From positions 1-34,549 of the forward strand of contig JANYDY010000037.1 of NCBI GenBank assembly GCA_025363435.1: 34,549 bases of DNA. Direction: 5' to 3'. The DNA is from Betaproteobacteria bacterium (GTDB lineage Bacteria > Pseudomonadota > Gammaproteobacteria > Burkholderiales > SG8-41). Positions 8,325 to 16,853 of the stretch are shown here, piece by piece. Position numbers and translations under genes: made by a program. Position 1 is the first letter of the stretch; every line of letters starts with the position of its first letter. The notes beneath the pieces are model-generated. The model searched no databases, was not told where the DNA came from, and saw only the letters and a program-made list of their open reading frames with translations.

Positions 8325-10289
8325 ATGACGAGCCAGCTCGAACAGGAAGTCGCCCACTACCAAGAGTGGCGGGTGCAGATGATCACCGGGATCGAGTCCT
8401 ACAAATCGTGGCTCGATACCAACGGCTATGCTGACATCCAGCAATCGCTGCGCATCTACGACCTGATCGAAAGCCTGCGCAACGACCGCATGACGCTGGC
8501 CTTCCTCGCCGAGTTCTCGCGCGGCAAAACCGAGCTCATCAATGCGATGTTCTTCTCGGATTTCAAGCAGCGCCTGCTGCCCTCCAACGTCGGCCGCACC
8601 ACCATGTGCCCGACCGAGATTTTTCACGACCCCGCCGACGAACCGTACATCCGCCTCCTGCCGATTGAAACGCGCAAACGCCAGGAAAGCGTCAGCGCAC
8701 TGAAACGCCAGGCAGTCGAGTGGATCAAGATCAAACTCGACGTTGATTCGCGCGACGAGATGACCAACGCCATGAAGAATCTGGTCGAGGTCAAGACGGT
8801 CAGCCTCGAAGAAGCAAAATCGCTCGGCCTGTGGGACGAAGACGACCCGATGGCAAGCACGGTTGTTGTCAAGGAAGGCGGCCTGGTCGAAATACCGGCG
8901 TGGCGGCACGCCATCATCAGCTACCCGCATCCGCTGCTGAAAAGCGGGCTGGTCGTACTCGACACGCCGGGACTCAACGCGCTGGGCACCGAACCGGAAC
9001 TGACGCTGTCGATGATTCCGAACGCGCATGCGATTCTGTTTCTGCTGGCGATCGACACCGGCGTCACCAAATCGGATCTCGACGTCTGGCAAAAATACGT
9101 GCAAACCGCGGCGACTCGCCGCATCGCCGTGCTGAACAAAATCGATCTGATGTGGGACGAATTGAAAACCACCGAACAGATTGCCGCCGACGTCGACCGC
9201 CAGATTGAATCGACATCGAATTTGCTGACGGTGCCGCGCTCGCATGTAATCGCCGTGTCGGCGCAAAAAGCCCTGCTTGCCCGCGTGCGCGAGGACAACG
9301 CACTGCTGGCGAAAAGCGGCATCGAGCAACTCGAGCATCTGCTTGCTTCCGAAATCATTCCGGCCAAGCAGGAAATCATGCGCGCCGCCGTGCAGCGCGA
9401 AATCGGCACCATGGTCGCAGCCTCGCGCTCGGCAGTGGCCAACCAGCTCACCGCAACCGCCACCGAGTTGAAAGAACTCGCCGTGATGTCGGGCAAGAAC
9501 CGCAGCATGGCGCAAACCATGGTGGCGCGGCTGGAAGCCGACCGCAAGAATTATCAGGCCACGGTGCAGGCTTTCCGCGCCACCTACAACACGGTCACCG
9601 GCCAGGGCGCCACCCTGCTCAAGCAACTCGACGAAGATGCGCTCGAAACCGTGCTCAACAAGGATCGCGAATACATCGAGGGCGCGTGGACCACGGCGGG
9701 TCTGTGGAAAAGCATCCAGATGCTGTTTCAGCATTTCACGCTGGTGTCGAGCAAGATTCTCAACTTCGCAAACCAGATCAAGAGGCTGGTCGACATGACC
9801 TACAGCCACTTTCATGAAAAATTCGGTTTTGCGAAACTCGTGCCACCGTCGCTGAATCTGGAAAAACACACGCTGACGATGACCCATTTGCAGTCCACCG
9901 CCAAACAGTTCTGTCACGATCCGGTCAACGTCGCCAAATACAAACGCTTTGTGGTGCAGAAATTCTACGATGGGCTGGTCGGCGAGGCGCGCGGCGTCTT
10001 CGAAATGACGCGGCTGGATGTCGAAGCCTGGCTGAAATCGGCGTTGAATCCGCTCAATCTGCAGATCAAGGAACACGAATCGGTGCTTTCCAAGCGGCTT
10101 GAAAATTTCAAGAAGATCCGCGACAACATCGGTTCGGTCGAAGGCCGCATCAAGCAGCTTGAAACACAGCGTGTCGTGCTCGAACAGCAGCGCGACGTGC
10201 TGGCGCGCATCCAGGCCAGTCTCGATGGTGACGCGCCGATGCCGACTTCAATACCCACCGCCGTGGAAGAACCGGCCGCCGTCGCTTAA
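8325..10289 (+). CDS. Dynamin-like GTPase
   Basis: A 654-residue bacterial dynamin-like protein, a large GTPase that should bind and remodel membranes from the cytoplasmic side. The GTPase motifs are present: G1 AEFSRGKT (62-69, with Ala instead of the first Gly), G2 threonines in RTTMCPTEI (91-99), G3 DTPG (213-216) and G4 NKID (271-274). A long helical stalk follows, with a conserved segment EYIEGAWTTAGLWKSIQ and a hydrophobic stretch where a membrane-contact paddle would be, then a C-terminal coiled coil (about 590-640). The frame is open from 8295, but the ATG at 8325 aligns with the start of the upstream paralogue (MTSQLEQ versus MPSQLEQ); neither has a strong ribosome binding site. Its stop overlaps the stop of the convergent polyphosphate gene. 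The paired arrangement recalls heteromeric bacterial dynamins such as Campylobacter DLP1/DLP2 and Streptomyces DynA/DynB. Confidence 0.92.
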   Translation: MTSQLEQEVAHYQEWRVQMITGIESYKSWLDTNGYADIQQSLRIYDLIESLRNDRMTLAFLAEFSRGKTELINAMFFSDFKQRLLPSNVGRTTMCPTEIFHDPADEPYIRLLPIETRKRQESVSALKRQAVEWIKIKLDVDSRDEMTNAMKNLVEVKTVSLEEAKSLGLWDEDDPMASTVVVKEGGLVEIPAWRHAIISYPHPLLKSGLVVLDTPGLNALGTEPELTLSMIPNAHAILFLLAIDTGVTKSDLDVWQKYVQTAATRRIAVLNKIDLMWDELKTTEQIAADVDRQIESTSNLLTVPRSHVIAVSAQKALLARVREDNALLAKSGIEQLEHLLASEIIPAKQEIMRAAVQREIGTMVAASRSAVANQLTATATELKELAVMSGKNRSMAQTMVARLEADRKNYQATVQAFRATYNTVTGQGATLLKQLDEDALETVLNKDREYIEGAWTTAGLWKSIQMLFQHFTLVSSKILNFANQIKRLVDMTYSHFHEKFGFAKLVPPSLNLEKHTLTMTHLQSTAKQFCHDPVNVAKYKRFVVQKFYDGLVGEARGVFEMTRLDVEAWLKSALNPLNLQIKEHESVLSKRLENFKKIRDNIGSVEGRIKQLETQRVVLEQQRDVLARIQASLDGDAPMPTSIPTAVEEPAAVA

Positions 10290-11761
10290 AGCGCAGCCTC
10301 AAGACGCTCACATAAGGTCTTGAGTATTTCGATCCGCGCAAAATACTTGTCGTTGGCGGGAATCAGCAGCCACGGCGCATGGTCGTTGCTGGTGCGTTCA
10401 ATCATGTCGCAGACCGCCGTTTCGTAGGCGCCCCACTTTTTGCGATTGCGCCAGTCGTCCGGCGTGATTTTGAAGTTCTTGAACGGCGTTTTTTTGCGCT
10501 CGTGAAAACGCCGCAACTGTTCTTCTTTGGTAATGGTCAGCCAGAACTTGGTGACAATACCGCCGGCTTCGGCCAGTTGCTCTTCAAAATCGTTGATCTC
10601 GTGATAAGCGCGCATCCAGTCTTCTTCGGCGCAGAATTTTTCAACACGCTCGACCAGCACGCGCCCGTACCACGAACGGTCGAAAATCGCGATGCGCCCG
10701 CTGCGCGGCAGACTGCGCCAGAAACGCCATAAATAGGGCTGGGCGCGTTCCTCTTCACTCGGCGCTGCAACCGGCGTCACATTGTAGTGACGCGCATCCA
10801 GCGCACCGGTGACACGGCGGATGGCGCCGCCTTTGCCGGCAGCGTCCACGCCTTCAAACACAACGATCAGCGATTTCTGCCGGAATTTTTTGTGGCGGCT
10901 GAGCAGATTGAGCTGTCCCTGGTACTTTTCGAGCTTTTTTGCGTAGTGCTTGTGCGCGAGCCTGCTGTTGTAATCGAGGCTCGACAGGAGGGTGCGACCG
11001 TCCACCGCGGGTGGCGCCAGCGCCGCCGATTTGCTCACGGTAAGCCGTTTGCCGGCCAGCCGCTTGTTGAGCGCACCGAGCACCGCGCGACCCACGGTTA
11101 GGTAGCGATAGTTCGGATCGCTGCCTTCGACCACCTGCCACGGCGCGTAGCCGGTGCTCGTCTCGCGCAAGGCGTCTTCGGAAACCTGGCAGAATTTGTC
11201 ATAGCGCTTGAAGCGCTGCCAGTCGGTTTCGGTCACGCGCCAGCGCGTTTTCGCGTCGGCCTCCAGCGCCTTGAGGCGTTTCTTCTGCGCCTTCTTCGAC
11301 AGATGAAACCAGAATTTGAGTATCAGCGCGCCTTCGTCGGCCAGCATGCGCTCGAACTGGACGATTTCCTCCATCGCCAGTTCCATGCCGGCAGCGTTGA
11401 TTTTTCCCATCACCCGGTTGACGATCGGATCACTGTGCCAGGCGCCAAACAGGATTCCGGTTTGTCCGCGCGGCGGCAAGGCGCGCCAATAGCGCCACAT
11501 GCGCGGGCGCTCACGCTCCTCGTCGGACATTTCACCGAACGCGTGGGTATGGATGTGGCGCGGGTCCATCCATTCGTTGAGGATGTTGGCGGTTTCGCCC
11601 TTGCCGGCGCCGTCAACACCGCCGATGATGATAATGACCGGGAAACTCTTGTCCGCCAGCAACTCGTACTGCGCCTTCAGCAGCGCTTCACGCAGCTTCG
11701 GCACCGCCTTGTCGTAATCGCGGGCGGAAATGCAATGACCGAGTTCAGCCGATTCAAACAT
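10286..11761 (-). CDS. pap: Polyphosphate:AMP phosphotransferase (two-domain PPK2)
   Basis: A 491-residue cytoplasmic enzyme with two fused PPK2 domains, the class that phosphorylates AMP to ADP with polyphosphate. The N-terminal half has Walker A GGVDGAGKG (47-55), but where the Walker B/DR motif belongs it reads ILFGAWHSDPIV (103-114). The C-terminal half has the complete set: EGVDAAGKGG (303-312), the lid YLWRFWRSLPRSG (343-355) and IFDRSWYGRVLVERVE (359-374). This division into a structural N half and a catalytic C half is usual in the family. The ATG at 11761 is chosen because GGAG lies about 9 nt upstream; a TTG two codons earlier is too close to that site. It is convergent with the dynamin-like gene, their stop codons overlapping, and lies 32 bp downstream of rng. 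Confidence 0.95.
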   Translation of the reverse strand: MFESAELGHCISARDYDKAVPKLREALLKAQYELLADKSFPVIIIIGGVDGAGKGETANILNEWMDPRHIHTHAFGEMSDEERERPRMWRYWRALPPRGQTGILFGAWHSDPIVNRVMGKINAAGMELAMEEIVQFERMLADEGALILKFWFHLSKKAQKKRLKALEADAKTRWRVTETDWQRFKRYDKFCQVSEDALRETSTGYAPWQVVEGSDPNYRYLTVGRAVLGALNKRLAGKRLTVSKSAALAPPAVDGRTLLSSLDYNSRLAHKHYAKKLEKYQGQLNLLSRHKKFRQKSLIVVFEGVDAAGKGGAIRRVTGALDARHYNVTPVAAPSEEERAQPYLWRFWRSLPRSGRIAIFDRSWYGRVLVERVEKFCAEEDWMRAYHEINDFEEQLAEAGGIVTKFWLTITKEEQLRRFHERKKTPFKNFKITPDDWRNRKKWGAYETAVCDMIERTSNDHAPWLLIPANDKYFARIEILKTLCERLEAAL

Positions 11762-11793
11762 GTGCAAAGACTCCGGCGCCGCCTGCCGCGCTG

Positions 11794-13248
<1,455 letters not shown>

Positions 13249-13264
13249 GGTGCCCTAATTTGTT

Positions 13265-13864
13265 TCAATCCGGGGTAATGCCCAGAGTGCCGAGTAATTC
13301 CGCCGTTTCGAACAGCGGCAATCCCATGATGCCTGAATAGCTGCCGCTGATGCTTTTGATGAAAATCGCCGCGCGGCCCTGTACTGCGTATGCGCCGGCC
13401 TTGTCGAGCGGTTCACCGGTGGCGACGTAATGTTCGATTTCCGTTTGCGCGATGCCGCGGAATTCTACCGTAGAGGTCGACAGGCGCGTTGCCGGGCCCG
13501 CAGCATTTGCCAGTGCAACTGCTGTGTAGACCTGATGCACGCGTCCCGACAAACGCTGCAACAGCTCGCGCGCGTGCGCAGCGTCTTCGGGTTTGCCGAG
13601 TATCGCGCCGTCAACCACTACGGTGGTATCGGCGGTCAGCACCGGCAACACGGTGAGCCCGCCGGTCTTGACTGCACGCCAGCCCGCGGCCGCTTTGTCG
13701 CATGCCACCCGCAGCACATAGTCAACCGCCGCTTCGCCGGCACGCGGCGTCTCATCCACATCGGCGGCACCCAACGGCAGCTGGGCATAGGCAAAACCTG
13801 CCTGCGCGAGCAATTCGCGCCGGCGCGGGCTGCGTGTAGCGAGATAGAAGCGCGGGTTGGACAT
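13265..13864 (-). CDS. maf: Maf-family nucleoside triphosphate pyrophosphatase
   Basis: A 199-residue Maf protein, a cytoplasmic house-cleaning pyrophosphatase for dTTP/UTP or modified nucleotides. Family motifs are LATRSPRRRELL (8-19), DVDETP (35-40), ADTTVVVDGAILGKP (78-92) with the catalytic Asp at 79, and DKAGAYAVQGRAAIFI followed by SYSGIMGLPLFET near the C-terminus. The KAGAYAVQG form points to the YhdE-like (dTTP/UTP) subgroup, though this subgrouping is less certain. It sits between rlmH (27 bp upstream) and rng (16 bp downstream) on the same strand. Confidence 0.95.
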   Translation of the reverse strand: MSNPRFYLATRSPRRRELLAQAGFAYAQLPLGAADVDETPRAGEAAVDYVLRVACDKAAAGWRAVKTGGLTVLPVLTADTTVVVDGAILGKPEDAAHARELLQRLSGRVHQVYTAVALANAAGPATRLSTSTVEFRGIAQTEIEHYVATGEPLDKAGAYAVQGRAAIFIKSISGSYSGIMGLPLFETAELLGTLGITPD

Positions 13865-13891
13865 AAAGCAGATCGTATTCCGGGATTGAAT

Positions 13892-14368
13892 CTAGTCTCT
13901 GTGATACGGGTGTCCGGCCAGCAGCGACACCGCCCGATACAACTGTTCGGCGAGCAAAACGCGGCATAGTCCGTGCGGCAGCGTGAAGGCGGACAGGCCA
14001 AGCAGCAGATCCGCCTCGCACTGAATATGCGCCGCCGTGCCATCGGCGCCACCGATAATAAATGCAACATCAGCGCCATCCTGCCGCCAGCGCTCGATAC
14101 GCCGCGCCAATTCAACGGTGCTGCAGGCTTTACCGCGCTCATCGAGCACGACTTTGACGCAGCGCGCCGGCAACGCTGCGGCAATGCGCGCCGCTTCGAT
14201 CGCCAGCCATTTTTCGGCGGTTTTTTCGCCGCTGCCGCTGCGCGTCGCCGGTTTGATTTCAACCAGCTCAAGGCGCGACTCGCGCGGCATACGCTGCGCG
14301 TACTCGCCGAATCCGGCCTTGATCCAGTCCGGCATCTTGTGGCCGACCGCAACAATGAGAAATTTCAT
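13892..14368 (-). CDS. rlmH: 23S rRNA pseudouridine-1915 N3-methyltransferase
   Basis: A 158-residue SPOUT-class methyltransferase that methylates pseudouridine 1915 in helix 69 of 23S rRNA on assembled 70S ribosomes, using SAM. The knotted SAM site is visible as FIIGGADG (103-110) and LPHGLCRVLLAEQLYRA (130-146), and the protein ends in HPYHRD (153-158), the nearly invariant RlmH tail. Length and start are standard. It follows rsfS after 99 bp in which no terminator or clear promoter was seen, so the ribosome-linked genes rsfS and rlmH are probably one transcript. Confidence 0.97.
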   Translation of the reverse strand: MKFLIVAVGHKMPDWIKAGFGEYAQRMPRESRLELVEIKPATRSGSGEKTAEKWLAIEAARIAAALPARCVKVVLDERGKACSTVELARRIERWRQDGADVAFIIGGADGTAAHIQCEADLLLGLSAFTLPHGLCRVLLAEQLYRAVSLLAGHPYHRD

Positions 14369-14467
14369 GCCGGTGCGTTCAGGCGACGCTGCAAAAATTT
14401 TTCAATGGTTGAAGGCGTCATCGGAGTCAGGGCGCAAACAGGAAGGTGCCCCCCGGTGCAGTGTTTC

Positions 14468-14827
14468 CTAGCGCGCGCCGCCGGCCCGGCGCTTGGGCGC
14501 TATGACCGCGGCGCTCCACAACTCTTCGAGATTGTAGTGCTGGCGTACCGCCGGCTGCATGACGTGAACGACAATCTCGCCAAGATCGACCAGCACCCAT
14601 TCACCGGGGTCCACGCCTTCGACGCCGATCACGGTGGCGCCAAGCGCCTTGAGTTTTTCCTGCACGTTGTTCGCCAGCGCCTTGTTCTGGCGCGTCGAAT
14701 CACCGGTCACCACAATCACATGATCAAACAATGCCGTCATCTTGCGCACATCAATCACGACGATGTCGCGACCTTTGATATCTTCAAGTGCGGCAACTGC
14801 GGCTTTCAGCATCTTATCGGGTTTCAT
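14468..14827 (-). CDS. rsfS: Ribosomal silencing factor RsfS
   Basis: A 119-residue protein of the RsfS/Iojap family, which binds ribosomal protein uL14 and blocks subunit joining in starved cells. Recognisable sequence: ALEDIKGRDIVVIDVRKMTALFDHVIVVTGDSTRQNKALANNV in the first half, then VEGVDPGEWVLVDLGEIVVHVM and YNLEELW. A short basic tail rich in Arg, Ala and Gly follows. Its start overlaps the end of nadD by 14 bp, so the two are translationally linked, as in many proteobacteria. Confidence 0.96.
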   Translation of the reverse strand: MKPDKMLKAAVAALEDIKGRDIVVIDVRKMTALFDHVIVVTGDSTRQNKALANNVQEKLKALGATVIGVEGVDPGEWVLVDLGEIVVHVMQPAVRQHYNLEELWSAAVIAPKRRAGGAR

Positions 14828-15494
14828 TCACCTCCTGCGTGACATACAAGTTGTTGCGACGAATATAGTTGAGAACCGGATCGGGCAGCAAATAACGCGG
14901 ACTGACGCCGCGTGCGAGTGAGTCGCGGATCATTGATGCCGAAATATCGAGTGCCGCAATCGACTGCGTGACGATGCCGCCGGCCGGCGACAGATGCACG
15001 CCGAAGGGCTGCCGCAACAGGCGTGCCGAATATTCGCGCGCCAGCGGTTCAGGCATGCGCGACAGCCACGAATCCGGCGGAAATCCCGGACGGTGCGCGA
15101 TCACCAGATGCGCCAGCGAAAACAAATCGTGCCAGCGATGCCAGGTCGCGAGTTCGAGAAATGCGTCGGCGCCCAGCAGCAAACACAGCGGGCGCGCAGC
15201 ACCCACGCTTTGGCGCAATTCGGCGAGCGTATCGACGGTATAACCCGGACCGCTGCGCAGCACTTCGCGATCATCCACGCTGAGCAACGGATTGCCGGCT
15301 GCCGCCAGCCGCACCATTTCGAGCCGCTGTTCGGCGCTGACCTGGGGGGCTGCGCGATGCGGCGGCGTGCCGCCGGGAATGATGCGCACTTCAGCGAGCC
15401 GCAGCGACTCGCCGAGCTCCTGCGCCAGACGCAGATGCCCGAAGTGAACCGGATCGAAGGTGCCGCCGAAAACGCCGATGGGAGCGATGGACAT
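14814..15494 (-). CDS. nadD: Nicotinate-nucleotide adenylyltransferase
   Basis: A 226-residue enzyme that adenylates nicotinate mononucleotide to deamido-NAD in the cytoplasm, in NAD synthesis. The nucleotidyltransferase signature GGTFDPVHFGHLRLA lies at 10-24; TPPHR, LLLGADAF and the C-terminal ISASMIRDSLARG, equivalent to ISSTxIR, are also visible. It overlaps rsfS by 14 bp. It heads the nadD-rsfS-rlmH-maf-rng series and starts 69 bp after the aceF stop, just past a probable aceF terminator, so it probably has its own promoter, although none is evident by eye. Confidence 0.96.
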   Translation of the reverse strand: MSIAPIGVFGGTFDPVHFGHLRLAQELGESLRLAEVRIIPGGTPPHRAAPQVSAEQRLEMVRLAAAGNPLLSVDDREVLRSGPGYTVDTLAELRQSVGAARPLCLLLGADAFLELATWHRWHDLFSLAHLVIAHRPGFPPDSWLSRMPEPLAREYSARLLRQPFGVHLSPAGGIVTQSIAALDISASMIRDSLARGVSPRYLLPDPVLNYIRRNNLYVTQEVNETR

Positions 15495-15528
15495 CGGCTC
15501 AAGAGTAATGCGTCATGTGCATGGAGTC

Positions 15529-15560
15529 AAAACCAAAACCGCGGCCGCGCCGGGCGCCGC
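15529..15560 (-). terminator. Probable terminator of aceEF
   Basis: Immediately after the aceF stop, on the minus strand, a very GC-rich hairpin (outer stem GCGGC/GCCGC, 15541-15560) is followed by GGTTTTGGTTTTG. The T tract is interrupted by GG, so termination may be only partial. Confidence 0.45.
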
Positions 15561-15563
15561 TGC

Positions 15564-16847
15564 TTACAGAACAAGGCGACGGATGTCCGACAACACGCTG
15601 CCGAGAAAGGCGATGAAACGCGCGCCCTGCGCACCGTCGATTACGCGGTGATCGTACGACAGCGAAAGCGGCAGCATCAGGCGCGGCACGAACTGCTTGC
15701 CGTCCCACACCGGCCGCATCGAGGCTTTGCCGACGCCGAGTATCGCCACTTCCGGCGCATTGATGATGGGTGTGAAATGCGTGCCGCCAAGACCGCCCAG
15801 ACTCGAAATCGAAAAACAACCGCCCTGCAGATCGGCCGGATTGATTTTGCCGTCGCGCATGCGGCTGCTGACTTCACCGAGTTCCCTGGCAATTTCGCGC
15901 AGACCTTTTTTGTCGGCATCACGTATCACCGGCACCACCAGACCGTTCGGCGTGTCGACGGCAACACCCACGTGAAAATAATGTTTGAGGATCAGGCTCT
16001 CACCGTCGGGCGCGAGCGAAGCGTTGAAATGCGGATATTCTTTCAGCGCAACGACCACCGCCTTGACCAGAAAACCCAGCACCGTGAATTTGATGCCGGA
16101 CGCGCGCGCTTCGTCGGCCTGGCTTTTGCGGAAGGCTTCGAGTTCAGTGATATCGGCGTCATCGTTCTGCGTGATATGCGGAATCGACAACCAGTTGCGA
16201 TGCAGAAATGCGCCCGACAGTTTTTTGATGCGGGAGAGCGCCTGCGTTTCGATCGGGCCGAATTTGGCAAAATCCACCGGCGTCAGTGGCGGCAGATTGA
16301 AGCCGAGCCCGCCGCCGCCCGCCGGACGCGCCAGCACCGCCTTGACGTAGGTCTGCACATCTTCGCGCAGGATGCGGTTCTTCGGGCCGCTGCCGCCGAC
16401 TTTGGATATATCGACACCGAGTTCGCGCGCGAAACGGCGAATCGACGGACTGGCGTGCGCATTGCGTGCAGCCGCTTCATCGATCACCGGCATACTGGCC
16501 GGCGCAGCAGGCGCGACGCGTGCCGGCTGCGCTGCCGCAGCGGGCGCTGCAGCCACAGCAACCGGCGCCGCCGCCGGTTTGGCCGTTTCTTTTGCTGCTG
16601 CCGGCGCATCGATGCTTTCGAGCGTCATGACCAGCGCGCCTTGCGACAGCTTGTCGCCGATTTTGACCTTGAGTTCCTTGACCACGCCGGCCACCGGCGA
16701 CGGCACTTCCATCGTCGCCTTGTCCGACTCGAGTGTAAGCAGCGGATCTTCGGCGTTGACGGTATCGCCGGGTTTGACCAGTACTTCGATCACCGGAATG
16801 TCTTTGTAGTCCCCGATATCGGGAACTTTTATTTCTATAAGGCTCAT
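15564..16847 (-). CDS. aceF: Pyruvate dehydrogenase complex E2, dihydrolipoamide acetyltransferase
   Basis: A 427-residue core subunit of the pyruvate dehydrogenase complex that transfers acetyl groups from lipoamide to CoA. Domains in order: one lipoyl domain (about 2-78) with the lipoylated lysine K43 in ESDKATME; an Ala/Pro-rich linker (about 80-125); the E1/E3-binding domain (131-168, SPSIRRFARELGVDISKV); and the catalytic domain (about 195-427) with the active-site histidine H400 in SYDHRVIDG. Only one lipoyl domain is present, whereas E. coli has three and many relatives two. It follows aceE after 6 bp. No lpd gene for E3 is found downstream. Confidence 0.96.
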   Translation of the reverse strand: MSLIEIKVPDIGDYKDIPVIEVLVKPGDTVNAEDPLLTLESDKATMEVPSPVAGVVKELKVKIGDKLSQGALVMTLESIDAPAAAKETAKPAAAPVAVAAAPAAAAQPARVAPAAPASMPVIDEAAARNAHASPSIRRFARELGVDISKVGGSGPKNRILREDVQTYVKAVLARPAGGGGLGFNLPPLTPVDFAKFGPIETQALSRIKKLSGAFLHRNWLSIPHITQNDDADITELEAFRKSQADEARASGIKFTVLGFLVKAVVVALKEYPHFNASLAPDGESLILKHYFHVGVAVDTPNGLVVPVIRDADKKGLREIARELGEVSSRMRDGKINPADLQGGCFSISSLGGLGGTHFTPIINAPEVAILGVGKASMRPVWDGKQFVPRLMLPLSLSYDHRVIDGAQGARFIAFLGSVLSDIRRLVL

Positions 16848-16853
16848 CTGCAG

